Origin: an uncultured Spirochaetaceae bacterium
GTDB lineage: Bacteria > Spirochaetota > Spirochaetia > Sphaerochaetales > Sphaerochaetaceae
Direction of reading: 5' to 3'
DNA length: 43,689 bases
NCBI GenBank assembly: GCA_944392705.1
Contig: CALXXO010000003.1
Location: 1 to 43,689 of the forward strand
In this document: piece by piece, positions 14,810 through 23,107 of the stretch
Numbering within the stretch: position 1 is the stretch's first letter
How the letters are laid out: each line of letters opens with the position of its first letter
Made by a program: the position numbers and the translations under genes
Notes under the pieces: generated by a model
The model's input: the letters and a program-made list of their open reading frames with translations, nothing else
What the model was told of the DNA's origin: nothing
The model's database searches: none

Positions 14810-15824
14810 CGAAGTCCATCCTAGCAGTGAACCCGGTTTCCTCTTTCTCCCCGGAAAGCCTGAACAAAGCGTGCTTAAGAGGTTCCAGAAGATCGTCACG
14901 GTAAATCGAAAGAGGAAGGACAAGTGTATCACTGTACTTCTTCTTCAGTTCTTCAAACCGTTCTTCCGTACCATCTTCATCAATCTTGGTCCCGACGATT
15001 ATATGCTCTTTCTGCCCCAGCTCCTCGCTGTACTTCGAGAGTTCCGCAGAGAGGATATCATAAGCATCCAGATAATTATCGTCCGAAAGATCTACAAGAT
15101 AGCAAAGCCCCTTTGTCCTGGAAATATGGCGGAGGAACTTGTAGCCCATTCCAGAGCCTTCGCTAGCTCCCTCGATTATTCCCGGGATATCGGCAATCAC
15201 AACATCCTGGTCGCCTTCACGGAGAACTCCGAGAACAGGAATCTTCGTAGTGAATGGATAACCAGCAACCTTGGATCTTGCGTTTGTATAGAGATTGATC
15301 AGCGATGATTTTCCTGCATTAGGGAATCCAACCAGCCCTATATCAGCAATAATCTGCAGTTCAAGGCCTACACGCATCTCCGTGCCCTTTCCTCCGGGCT
15401 GGGCAAAACGAGGAGTCTGCCTTACAGCCGTGCGGAAATGCCAGTTGCCAAGACCACCCTTACCGCCTTCAAGGAATACATATCTGTCGATTCCCGTGAG
15501 ATCTTTTATAAGCTCTCCGGTATCCGCATTCCTTATCACAGTTCCAGGCGGAACAGGAATCTCTACATCCTTGCCATCGCGTCCAGCACATCTTGCCCCC
15601 TGCCCTGGCCTACCATTCTCTGCTCTGAATGAACGCTGGAGCTTAAGATGGCCAAGTGTGCGAAGGTTGTCCTTGACGACGAAGACAACGTCCCCTCCGC
15701 GGCCACCGTCACCACCGTCCGGGCCACCTTTGGGGACGAACTTCTCCCGGCGGAAGGAAACACAGCCGTGCCCCCCATTGCCGGAAGCTATATCAATATA
15801 TGTTTCGTCGGAGAAACCGAACAT
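14784..15824 (-). CDS. obg: Obg family GTPase
   Basis: The protein has 346 residues. The glycine-rich Obg fold occupies residues 1-157 (GNGGHGCVSFRREKFVPKGGPDGGDGG). The G domain has G1 GFPNAGKS at 166-173, the switch region PFTTKIP at 190-196, G3 DIPG at 212-215, and G4 TKID near 281-284, with threonine in place of the usual asparagine. There is no separate C-terminal OCT domain. Obg acts in late 50S assembly and stress signalling. The gene starts 2 bases after rpmA, as in most bacteria. Confidence 0.95.
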   Translation of the reverse strand: MFGFSDETYIDIASGNGGHGCVSFRREKFVPKGGPDGGDGGRGGDVVFVVKDNLRTLGHLKLQRSFRAENGRPGQGARCAGRDGKDVEIPVPPGTVIRNADTGELIKDLTGIDRYVFLEGGKGGLGNWHFRTAVRQTPRFAQPGGKGTEMRVGLELQIIADIGLVGFPNAGKSSLINLYTNARSKVAGYPFTTKIPVLGVLREGDQDVVIADIPGIIEGASEGSGMGYKFLRHISRTKGLCYLVDLSDDNYLDAYDILSAELSKYSEELGQKEHIIVGTKIDEDGTEERFEELKKKYSDTLVLPLSIYRDDLLEPLKHALFRLSGEKEETGFTARMDFDAHYREEE

Positions 15825-15826
15825 TA

Positions 15827-16096
15827 TTACTCGGCCTTAGCCTCTGTCACTTCGACAATCGAGCAGTACTTGCGGTTCTTTCTCTCGTGGAACTTAACAG
15901 TACCTGCAACGAGTGCAAAGAGAGTATAGTCCTTGCCGCATCCGCAGTTTGCACCCGGATGAATCTTTGTTCCTCTCTGGCGGACAATAACCTCTCCAGC
16001 CTTTACCAACTGGCCACCGAATCTCTTAACACCAAGGCGCTGAGCATTGGAATCGCGTCCGTTGCGGGATGATCCGCCACCTTTCTTATGTGCCAT
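15827..16096 (-). CDS. rpmA: 50S ribosomal protein bL27
   Basis: The protein has 89 residues with the bL27 N-terminus [19 protein letters not shown] and then [10 protein letters not shown]. There is no Firmicutes-type N-terminal extension that would need cleavage. The flexible N-terminal arm reaches the peptidyl-transferase centre. It lies between rplU (12-base gap) and obg (2-base gap). Confidence 0.97.
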   Translation of the reverse strand: MAHKKGGGSSRNGRDSNAQRLGVKRFGGQLVKAGEVIVRQRGTKIHPGANCGCGKDYTLFALVAGTVKFHERKNRKYCSIVEVTEAKAE

Positions 16097-16108
16097 TTCT
16101 CTCCCTCC

Positions 16109-16420
16109 TTAGCCTTCGATCTTCTCGACCTTGATAGTAGTATAAGTCTCTCTGTGTCCCTGAGTACGGCGATAGCCCTTTCTCCTGCGGAACTTGTAGA
16201 CCTTTACCTTCTCACCTCTGAACTCGCCACCAACAGTTGCTGTTACTTTAGCGCCCTCTACATAAGGAGCTCCGAACTTTGCAGCATCTCCGTCTACGAC
16301 AGCCAGAACCTTCTCAATAACATAGGAAGAACCCTCTTCCATGCTGAGCTTATCGACAACCAGCTCCTTGCCTTCTTCAGCCTTGTACTGCTTGCCGAGG
16401 ATTTCTACTAGTGCGTACAT
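16109..16420 (-). CDS. rplU: 50S ribosomal protein bL21
   Basis: The protein has 103 residues from the ATG at 16420 (MYALVEILGKQYKAEEG), with AAAGGA 7 bases upstream. A TTG five codons earlier is in frame but is not the usual start. The C-terminal KVKVYKFRRRKGYRRTQGHRE is the conserved 23S rRNA-binding part. It heads the rplU-rpmA-obg-nadD-yqeK-rsfS run. The 100-base region upstream on the minus strand holds a possible TATAAA and long A-runs; no recognisable L21 leader structure was seen. Confidence 0.97.
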   Translation of the reverse strand: MYALVEILGKQYKAEEGKELVVDKLSMEEGSSYVIEKVLAVVDGDAAKFGAPYVEGAKVTATVGGEFRGEKVKVYKFRRRKGYRRTQGHRETYTTIKVEKIEG

Positions 16421-16527
16421 CTCGTTTCCTTTCAATTAAGTCTGTACGAGGTTTTACCGTCTGCTGTTTTTTTTTGCAATAGCGGTTTATATCTTTTTTT
16501 TGGCGGAATTGGGTATATTCCAAAAAT

Positions 16528-16557
16528 AAAACAAACGTTTGTTTTGTTTTCTATAAT
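16528..16557 (+). promoter_or_regulatory. Perfect 18-bp palindrome and -10 box upstream of the TetR gene
   Basis: AAAACAAACGTTTGTTTT at 16528-16545 is a perfect palindrome, and a perfect TATAAT lies at 16552-16557, 16 bases before the ATG at 16574. The palindrome sits where the -35 region would be, a typical place for an autoregulatory TetR operator. No good -35 hexamer is visible. Confidence 0.65.
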
Positions 16558-16573
16558 TGTATATACTGGAAAC

Positions 16574-17122
16574 ATGAAAGTCAGAGACAAGGATGAAATA
16601 ATAGCGGCCGCTACCGATATAATAGCATTCTCAGGATTGGATAAGCTGACTATGCAATCTTTAGGCAAGGAGCTTGGATTGAACAAAGCTTCCATCTACC
16701 ACTGGTTCTCATCAAAGGAAGAGATACTGGAGGAGGTGTTCAGGGAAGGACACAGAAAGCTGATGGGAAAAGGCTTCAGGCTGAATCTGGAAGGAGGGAG
16801 CACTCTTGTGCTGTCCAGGGCCGCGGAAGAATGGACGAGGATATTCTCCGACGAGGAAATCCTTCCATATCTCAGAGCTGTGTTCTCACTCAAATACTCG
16901 GATGAAAGGGCCATGGAAGAAGCACGAGCACTGAGCCTTATGATAAAAAGCCAGATTGATGTAATCATCACATCGCTCGGACACTCGGATTTATTCATCT
17001 CATCACTCTTCTCATCCCTCCTTCTGCAGCACCTTGAATCCGTGCTGGAAGGAGGAGAAGAGGATTTCAAAGAGGATGCGAAGGCTTTTGCATCCCTTCT
17101 TGATCACATGGATTCCAGGTAA
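16574..17122 (+). CDS. TetR family transcriptional regulator
   Basis: The protein has 182 residues from the ATG at 16574 (MKVRDKDEIIAAA). The N-terminal helix-turn-helix is clear: FSGLDKLTMQSLGKELGLNKASIYHWFSSKEEILEEV at about residues 19-55. The rest is an all-helical ligand and dimer domain of unknown ligand. An in-frame ATG ten codons earlier overlaps the promoter region and is less likely. The upstream palindrome suggests autoregulation. The 3' end overlaps the convergent argS by 19 bases, so no terminator separates them. No obvious target gene lies beside it. Confidence 0.85.
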   Translation: MKVRDKDEIIAAATDIIAFSGLDKLTMQSLGKELGLNKASIYHWFSSKEEILEEVFREGHRKLMGKGFRLNLEGGSTLVLSRAAEEWTRIFSDEEILPYLRAVFSLKYSDERAMEEARALSLMIKSQIDVIITSLGHSDLFISSLFSSLLLQHLESVLEGGEEDFKEDAKAFASLLDHMDSR

Positions 17123-18897
17123 GGAACTCCGATTAGCGCGAAGCCATTTCTCATGACAGTCCTGAGCGCCTTGATCAGTCTGATTCTCGCTACGGCAAGA
17201 GCCTTTGTCTCTGCCTTGAGAATCTGATTGTCATGATAGTAATGGCTGAATGTCTTGGCATTCTCATAGAGATAGGAAGCTATCACAGATGGATCATATG
17301 TAAGCGCTGCCTTTCTGACAGTCTCCGGGAATGCTTCAATAGCCTTCAGCATTGCCTTCTCATCATCGTTCACAAGAAGAAATCCATCGAAAGGAACACC
17401 ACCGAATTCTTCTGAAGCTTCATCTGCCTTGCGGAGTATCGATGAGATACGAGCACAGGTATACTGGAGATACGGTCCTGTATTTCCATTGAATGAAATT
17501 GACTTCTTCGGATCGAATACCATATCATGCTGCGGCTGGACTGCAAGGAGGTAGTAATTAAGCGCTCCCAGGGCAATCTTTCTTGCGGTTTCCTGAACAT
17601 CCCCGACAGCCTCTTCCCTGCCCTTCGATTCAATCTCGTTCTTTGCGAGCTCTGTGAGCTCTGCAAGAAGGTCATCCGCATCAACAACAGTTCCCTCGCG
17701 GCTCTTCATCTTTCCCTCGGGAAGATTCACCATGCCATATGAAAGGTGATGGAGTTCCTCAGCCCATTTATAACCGAGGAGGGAAAGGACATAGAACAGC
17801 ACCTTGAAATGATAGTTCTGCTCAGAAGCGACAACGTAAATCAGCGAATCGAAAGGCCAATCCTCGTGGCGCTTCACAGCTGTACCGAGGTCCTGAGTCA
17901 TATAAAGCGTTGTTCCATCGCGGCGAAGAAGGACTTTTTTATCAAGACCTATAGGAGCGAGATCCACCTGTACAGATCCATCTTCCTCTTTCTTGAAAAC
18001 ACCGAGCTCAAGCCCTTTCATGACCTCACTTCTGCCGAGCTTGTATGTCTCGCTTTCGTAGTAGAGCTTATCGAAGGAGATACCCATATTCCTGTAGCTT
18101 TCGGAAAGTCCGGAGAGTGTCCAGCTGTTCATCTTCTCCCAGAGAGCCCTTGTCTCCTCATCCCCAGCTTCCCAAAGCCGGAGCATCTTCTGAGCTTCGG
18201 TATCAGGATCGACAAATGATGGATCATTTATGATATCAGGGTTATCCTCTTTCTGCTTCTCAACCTCTTTCTCCCAGTTTGCGAAGCGGACATAGTAGCG
18301 GCCGACGAAATGGTCGCCCTTCTCACCTGTCGATTCCGGCGTCTCACCGTTACCGAAAAGCTTATAAGCAAGCATCGATTTGCAGATATGGACACCACGG
18401 TTATTGATGAGGTTGACCTTCATAACCTCCGCCCCTGCAGCCTTTAGAAGACTAGATACAGATTCTCCGAGAGAGTCATTCCTCATATGTCCCAGATGGA
18501 GAGGTTTATTGGTGTTCGGACAGGAAAACTCAACCATGATCTTCTTGCCGTCAAGGTCATTGACTGAGCCATAGCTGTCGCATTTCCTCTCCGTTTCCGA
18601 AAGGATTCCATCAGCAAGGGATGGGATATCAAAACGGATATTAAGGTAAGGGCCAGCAACGAGCATCTCCCCTTCCGGATGATCCTTTTCGGAAAGCGAT
18701 GTCATTATATCCTTTGCAATAAGGGCCGGAGCCTTGCCTGCAGCTTTTGCGTATGCAAACATCGGGAATGCGGCATCACCCATCTCGCTCTTAGGAGGTA
18801 CACCTATTCCAAGCTCAGGAATAGCATCGCTCTTAAGATAATCCCTGAGTTCTCTCTCTATTGCGCTTTTCCATTCGTTCTTCAGTTCGTTAAGCAT
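17104..18897 (-). CDS. argS: Arginyl-tRNA synthetase
   Basis: The protein has 597 residues, a full-length class I synthetase. HLGH at 134-137 is the HIGH motif (NTNKPLHLGHMRND), and GKMKSREGTV near residue 400 replaces KMSKS. An ArgS-specific N-terminal Add-1 domain precedes the catalytic core, and the C-terminal anticodon-binding domain ends in RLIKALRTVMRNGFALIGV. It charges tRNA-Arg. GAGG lies 6 bases before the ATG. It begins 10 bases after birA, so the two are probably one transcript. Confidence 0.96.
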   Translation of the reverse strand: MLNELKNEWKSAIERELRDYLKSDAIPELGIGVPPKSEMGDAAFPMFAYAKAAGKAPALIAKDIMTSLSEKDHPEGEMLVAGPYLNIRFDIPSLADGILSETERKCDSYGSVNDLDGKKIMVEFSCPNTNKPLHLGHMRNDSLGESVSSLLKAAGAEVMKVNLINNRGVHICKSMLAYKLFGNGETPESTGEKGDHFVGRYYVRFANWEKEVEKQKEDNPDIINDPSFVDPDTEAQKMLRLWEAGDEETRALWEKMNSWTLSGLSESYRNMGISFDKLYYESETYKLGRSEVMKGLELGVFKKEEDGSVQVDLAPIGLDKKVLLRRDGTTLYMTQDLGTAVKRHEDWPFDSLIYVVASEQNYHFKVLFYVLSLLGYKWAEELHHLSYGMVNLPEGKMKSREGTVVDADDLLAELTELAKNEIESKGREEAVGDVQETARKIALGALNYYLLAVQPQHDMVFDPKKSISFNGNTGPYLQYTCARISSILRKADEASEEFGGVPFDGFLLVNDDEKAMLKAIEAFPETVRKAALTYDPSVIASYLYENAKTFSHYYHDNQILKAETKALAVARIRLIKALRTVMRNGFALIGVPYLESM

Positions 18898-18907
18898 ATA
18901 AACCTCA

Positions 18908-19843
18908 TCAGATCTTAAGTGTCACCTCTCCAGAAGAGAGTGCTTCGATTCTGCCGTCAGGATACCTTACCACAAGCTCGGCCCTATCATCCACATCTAT
19001 TGCAACAGCATCCCGCGCAGTTCCATTTTTTATGACTTTTATAGAGCTTCCTAGGATGAAGCATCTGGAACGGTATTCTTCTATGAAATCCTCGTCGAGT
19101 ATCGCCAGTATCTCCCGGCAGATTCTTGCAGCAAGCTCAGCCCTTGTCACAGGGGAAGAACCGGAAGGATAGAGATAGATCATCTTCTCCTTCAGCTCCG
19201 GCGGTATGCTCTCCGCCCCGGGTTGGAGATTGACACCGATACCTACCACGGCTTTATCAAGGCCACCTTCCTCCATGTTCACGAGCCCTTCTGTCAGAAT
19301 CCCGACAGCTTTCCTTCCATGGATGTAGATATCATTGACCCATTTGATTGAGCATCCGATACCTGTAAGGGCTTCTATAGCTCTGGACACGGCAAGGGAA
19401 GCCGCGGTTGTAAGCATATCGGGATTAGGTATTTCCTTTCCCGAAATAACCAGCGAAAGATAAACCCCGCCCTCCGGAGAGAAGAAACTCCGTCCAAGTC
19501 TGCCCCTGCCACCTTCCTGACGCCCTGCAATGACAGCAAAAGGGGCTTCAATGCCTTTGTTTATAAGATCCTTCGCTTCCGTCATCGTGCTTTTGCATAC
19601 AGGACGATAATACACAGGGATATCAAAATAGTGGTCAAGGACAGGAAGCGAGAGCACATCGCTCTTTTCCAGCCTGTAGCCACCGCTTCTTGAAACTGAA
19701 ATCCTGTAGCCTTCATCCGCCAGGCCTGCAGCACTTTTCGATATAGCCATTCTTGAGCAGCCTATCCTCTCCGCAAGCTCCGAACCGGAGACCCCATCTT
19801 CGGAGGAAAGCAGTATGGATAATAGCTCATCCTTCACGTTCAT
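18908..19843 (-). CDS. birA: Biotin-protein ligase with N-terminal DNA-binding domain
   Basis: The protein has 311 residues. An N-terminal winged helix (GSELAERIGCSRMAISKSAAGLADEGY, about 20-46) is followed by the ligase domain with GRGRLG at 112-117, FSPEGGVYLSLV, and KWVNDIYIHGRKAVGILTE near 173-191, then a small C-terminal SH3-like cap. It activates biotin as biotinyl-AMP and attaches it to carrier proteins. The DNA-binding domain suggests it also represses biotin genes, though none are in the window. Confidence 0.93.
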   Translation of the reverse strand: MNVKDELLSILLSSEDGVSGSELAERIGCSRMAISKSAAGLADEGYRISVSRSGGYRLEKSDVLSLPVLDHYFDIPVYYRPVCKSTMTEAKDLINKGIEAPFAVIAGRQEGGRGRLGRSFFSPEGGVYLSLVISGKEIPNPDMLTTAASLAVSRAIEALTGIGCSIKWVNDIYIHGRKAVGILTEGLVNMEEGGLDKAVVGIGVNLQPGAESIPPELKEKMIYLYPSGSSPVTRAELAARICREILAILDEDFIEEYRSRCFILGSSIKVIKNGTARDAVAIDVDDRAELVVRYPDGRIEALSSGEVTLKI

Positions 19844-19874
19844 AGCGATATATTACCGGCAGAGGGAATCTCTG

Positions 19875-20108
19875 TCAGCCCCAGAAACGCCGTGCGATTT
19901 TCTTCCCCTCTTCAGTCAGTCTTGCGCTGCTTAAGAGACCGAAGGATGTGGAATTATCGCAGAAGGAGATGTAAACCCCTTCTATATATCCGTTATCAAG
20001 GGCGTGTGATACAAGTTGCACAAATTCCTCTCTTCCCATTCCGAGATCTGCAGCTTCAGGGCACTTCCCCTTCGCTATCATACGTAGCATTTTTCTGAGT
20101 TTGTCCAT
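19875..20108 (-). CDS. Small hypothetical protein, possibly a YjcQ-like winged helix
   Basis: The protein has 77 residues. The pattern KLRKMLRMIAKGKCPEAADLGMGREEFVQLVSHALDNGYIEGV followed by LTEEGKKIARRF is typical of small winged-helix proteins such as the YjcQ family: helix, recognition-like helix, wing, terminal helix. No operator or partner is evident. It lies 31 bases before birA and is divergent from cysE across only 34 bases. Confidence 0.55.
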   Translation of the reverse strand: MDKLRKMLRMIAKGKCPEAADLGMGREEFVQLVSHALDNGYIEGVYISFCDNSTSFGLLSSARLTEEGKKIARRFWG

Positions 20109-20142
20109 AAGGATATTCTACAACAGATAATCGAGAGGTCCC

Positions 20143-21078
20143 ATGAACATCATACTGTTGAAGGATACGCAGAGAAGAAGCATAATCCCGGATATGTACA
20201 ATCCAGATAAATTCGTAGAGCCTTTTCTTGGCTCTTTTTCGAGAATGCACAGACCGGAGTTCGGAAGAAAGACAACCCCTCTTCCGAGAATGGATGATAT
20301 ACGCACACTGGAAGAGACGCTTATGAAGCTCTTCTTTCCAGGCCATCAGGGATCTGAGAACCCGAAAGGACTGAGAAAAGTCATACAGTATCTGATGGAA
20401 GATACGATGCATCTGATCTACGACTCAATCTTCCTTGCCTTGCAGTACGAGAATCCGGACAAGGAAGAGGGAGAGATTGAAAAGCAAGCAGTCTCCCTTG
20501 CCGACAAGGTAGGAGAAGCTCTTCCCGAAATAAGAGCGATGCTGAAAACAGATGCCCAGGCAGGCTATGAAGGAGACCCGGCATCTCTGAGCACACACGA
20601 AGTCATTCTCTGCTATCCGTATATGAAAGCAATGGCTGTGCATCGGATTGCCCACCTGATGTACAAGCTTGGTGTTCCGCTTGTCCCACGGATGATGAGC
20701 GAAGCGGTCCACTCAGAGACAGGAATCGATATCCATCCCGGCGCCAGCATCGGAGAGAGTTTCTTCATCGACCACGGAACCGGTGTATCAATCGGGGAGA
20801 CAACTGTAATCGGAAGCCACGTCAAGCTCTACCATGGTGTAACACTTGGCGCATTATCGGTAGATAACCACGGGAAGAACATACAGGGAAGGAAAAGGCA
20901 TCCGACCATTGAGGATGGGGTGAAGATTTATGCCAATGCCACTATTCTGGGGGATATCACGATAGGGAAAGGCAGTACAATCTACTCCGGCACGATGATT
21001 ACAGAAAACATACCACCATACTCAGTCGTAAGAAATGCAAATACAGAAATAACAGTCGAGCCTAAAAATCAACAGTAA
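20143..21078 (+). CDS. cysE: Serine O-acetyltransferase
   Basis: The protein has 311 residues. An N-terminal helical domain of about 180 residues precedes a left-handed beta-helix of hexapeptide repeats (IDIHPGASIGESFFIDHGTG, IGETTVIGSHVKLYHGVTLG, ILGDITIGKGSTIYSGTMI). The histidines in DIHPGA and DHGTG are those of the active site. It transfers acetyl from acetyl-CoA to serine for cysteine synthesis. The long N-terminus resembles the EpsC/plant-like type rather than E. coli CysE. GAGAGG lies just before ATG 20143. It ends inside the convergent mtaB (17-base overlap). Confidence 0.92.
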   Translation: MNIILLKDTQRRSIIPDMYNPDKFVEPFLGSFSRMHRPEFGRKTTPLPRMDDIRTLEETLMKLFFPGHQGSENPKGLRKVIQYLMEDTMHLIYDSIFLALQYENPDKEEGEIEKQAVSLADKVGEALPEIRAMLKTDAQAGYEGDPASLSTHEVILCYPYMKAMAVHRIAHLMYKLGVPLVPRMMSEAVHSETGIDIHPGASIGESFFIDHGTGVSIGETTVIGSHVKLYHGVTLGALSVDNHGKNIQGRKRHPTIEDGVKIYANATILGDITIGKGSTIYSGTMITENIPPYSVVRNANTEITVEPKNQQ

Positions 21079-22342
21079 CCGAGAGCGGGTCGATTGCCGT
21101 AACTGTCCCTTTGTAAATCATCCCGGATACCGGAACACGGTCTCCGGGAAGGACAATCCTTCCTTTCAGATAATTCCCAGTAGTTCCCTCGCTTCCGGAT
21201 TCTGCAAGGATTTCCAGCCTTTTCCCAAGCTGTCTTTCGAGATACCGCCTGCTCTGAAGATGGGACAGGGCTCTAAGTTTTTCCGCCCTTTCGTCTCGCA
21301 CCCTCTCTTCTGGTCGGTCTTTCACACCATAAAGCGGTGTACCTGGGCGCGGAGAATATGGGAATACGTGCATTGCCGCGAAATCATGGGAAGCCAGGAA
21401 GTCATAGGTTTCCCTGAATTCCTCCTCGCCTTCTCCCGGAAGTCCTGCAATCACATCGCAGGCAATGAATGGATCATCTTTTGCTTTCCGCATCCTTGAG
21501 ATTATGTAATCGACATGGCTGATTGAATAACGGCGCTGGGCAATTCTCAGCACCTTGTCGGATGCCGACTGGATGGGAATATGGAAATGCGGCTGCATCC
21601 TCTCATCCGACAGTGTATCCAGAAGTCTGTCATCCACATGATCCGGCTCCATGGATGAAAGCCTTATCCGCATTCCGCTTCCAAGCCTTGAGAGAAGCTT
21701 CTCCACAAGGCCACCAAGGCCATTCCCCTCATGATTGTACATAGTAAGATTGACACCGGTGAGCATTATCTCATGAAAACCTTCCTCTTCCAGCTTCAGC
21801 GCGCGGTTCACCACTTCATCTTCTGAAAGCGATACGGAAGGACCTCTCGCGATGGTAGTCCTGCAGTATCCGCAATGATTATCGCATCCATCCTGTATCT
21901 TGAGATACGAACGCGAATGATACTGAAAAGACGATGCATCAAACGCAAATGGATCTGAGGAACGATATGTGAATGAAACAATCGCTTCATGGAGGGACAG
22001 TCCAGAGATAAGCGCGGTCTTCAAATGCTCCGAGAGAGATAACAGAGATGCTTTCTCTTTCAGGGAGAATACTGTCACTTTATCAGAGAGGGCCTTTATC
22101 TCTTCAGGATTCAGCGCTGCATAGCAGCCAGTGACTATAACCTCAGCTTTCCTCGCGAAGAGCCTTATCATACGCCGGCCCTTCTGCTCCGCCTTCTGCG
22201 TAACTGTACATGAGTTGACAATCACAAGATCTGCATCCTCTGCAGCTGAGAGCGTGAACCCGCTTTTCGAGAAGCTGTCTGCAATCGCTTCGCTCTCCGC
22301 CTGGTTCAGACGGCAGCCAAGTGTGTAGATGTAGACATTCAC
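21062..22342 (-). CDS. mtaB: tRNA ms2t6A methylthiotransferase MtaB
   Basis: The protein has 426 residues. The N-terminal MTTase cluster cysteines are Cys10 (YTLGCRLNQAES), Cys45 and Cys73. The radical-SAM motif is C153-x3-C157-x2-C160 (QDGCDNHCGYCRTTIARGP). A C-terminal TRAM-like domain follows. TLGCRLNQAES is typical of the MtaB subgroup rather than MiaB or RimO. It adds a methylthio group to t6A at position 37 of tRNAs that read ANN codons. It overlaps tyrA by 4 bases. Confidence 0.93.
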   Translation of the reverse strand: MNVYIYTLGCRLNQAESEAIADSFSKSGFTLSAAEDADLVIVNSCTVTQKAEQKGRRMIRLFARKAEVIVTGCYAALNPEEIKALSDKVTVFSLKEKASLLSLSEHLKTALISGLSLHEAIVSFTYRSSDPFAFDASSFQYHSRSYLKIQDGCDNHCGYCRTTIARGPSVSLSEDEVVNRALKLEEEGFHEIMLTGVNLTMYNHEGNGLGGLVEKLLSRLGSGMRIRLSSMEPDHVDDRLLDTLSDERMQPHFHIPIQSASDKVLRIAQRRYSISHVDYIISRMRKAKDDPFIACDVIAGLPGEGEEEFRETYDFLASHDFAAMHVFPYSPRPGTPLYGVKDRPEERVRDERAEKLRALSHLQSRRYLERQLGKRLEILAESGSEGTTGNYLKGRIVLPGDRVPVSGMIYKGTVTAIDPLSVTVDF

Positions 22343-23070
22343 CCCTCTTCCCTCCTGAGCGCATTCAGCACCTTCTCTATAGCAACCTGGAGCGAAAGAC
22401 GCATCTCCTTGGCATAAGGATTATAGCGCTGCAGATCGTAGAAAAGCTGCAATGGGTCGTTGCAGGTCTGCTCGACAATCGTCATCAGATTCCTATAGCC
22501 CTGTGTGGCAATCGGAGTCGGCTTCATTCCCATCTGATCCAATGTGCGGCCGACGAAGTGAGTAACACCCTGGGAATATGCGGCTTCCTCATCGTGCTTT
22601 TCCGCACTCATCTCAAGCACATCGAGTCCCATCGATACAAAGAGCGCCTTCATTTCATCGTACTTCTCACCAACCGGCGATACCGGACACATGACCATGG
22701 GCAGGCCTTTTAGGCCATTTCTTCCCGAATCAGGGCCGAACATAGGATGCGTCGCTATTATTGTATGCTCCGATGATATATTATCCTTCATCCACTTGGA
22801 CGGGAGTATCTTCACAGAGCAGGTATCCATCACGACAGTATCCTTTCCTATAAGTTTTCCGACCCTCTTCAGGACATTCTCGAATGATGATATAGCCACG
22901 CAGAAGAAAAGCACCGGCGCATTCAGCACTTCCTCCTCGCTGGCTTTCCTCACACCTTCAGGAAGCTCATGTTCCGACCTGGAGTATGCAATGACATCGC
23001 ATCCAGCTTTATATAGACATTCAGCCCAGAAGGACCCGAATCTTCCGAGTCCGTATACTGCAGTTTTCAT
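22339..23070 (-). CDS. tyrA: Prephenate/arogenate dehydrogenase
   Basis: The protein has 243 residues. The dinucleotide-binding motif is GLGRFG at 7-12. MDTCSVKILP at 81-90 and ATHPMFGPDSG at 106-116, with His108, are the conserved TyrA substrate-site segments. It oxidatively decarboxylates prephenate or arogenate in tyrosine synthesis. There is no fused chorismate mutase or ACT domain, and the helical C-terminal domain is short. The stop and the mtaB start overlap by 4 bases. Co-occurrence in the window with a putative aromatic amino-acid importer is noted but not evidence of a link. Confidence 0.9.
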   Translation of the reverse strand: MKTAVYGLGRFGSFWAECLYKAGCDVIAYSRSEHELPEGVRKASEEEVLNAPVLFFCVAISSFENVLKRVGKLIGKDTVVMDTCSVKILPSKWMKDNISSEHTIIATHPMFGPDSGRNGLKGLPMVMCPVSPVGEKYDEMKALFVSMGLDVLEMSAEKHDEEAAYSQGVTHFVGRTLDQMGMKPTPIATQGYRNLMTIVEQTCNDPLQLFYDLQRYNPYAKEMRLSLQVAIEKVLNALRREEG

Positions 23071-23107
23071 ACACGAGAGAATACAGTCATTAAGGCATCA
23101 TGGGCAA

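Noticed and set aside
14810-14932. N-terminal extension of nadD
   Set aside because: It lies wholly within obg in another frame and shows no nucleotidyltransferase sequence. The MPITEKKSRTALLGG start fits the family.
15295-15840. A 181-residue proline-rich plus-strand frame opposite obg
   Set aside because: It is the antisense reading of the glycine-rich Obg domain, low in complexity and without a ribosome-binding site or family.
16436-16545. An L21 leader (ribosomal protein autoregulatory structure) before rplU
   Set aside because: Only A-runs and a possible TATAAA are seen; no stable stem or conserved L21 leader pattern could be drawn.
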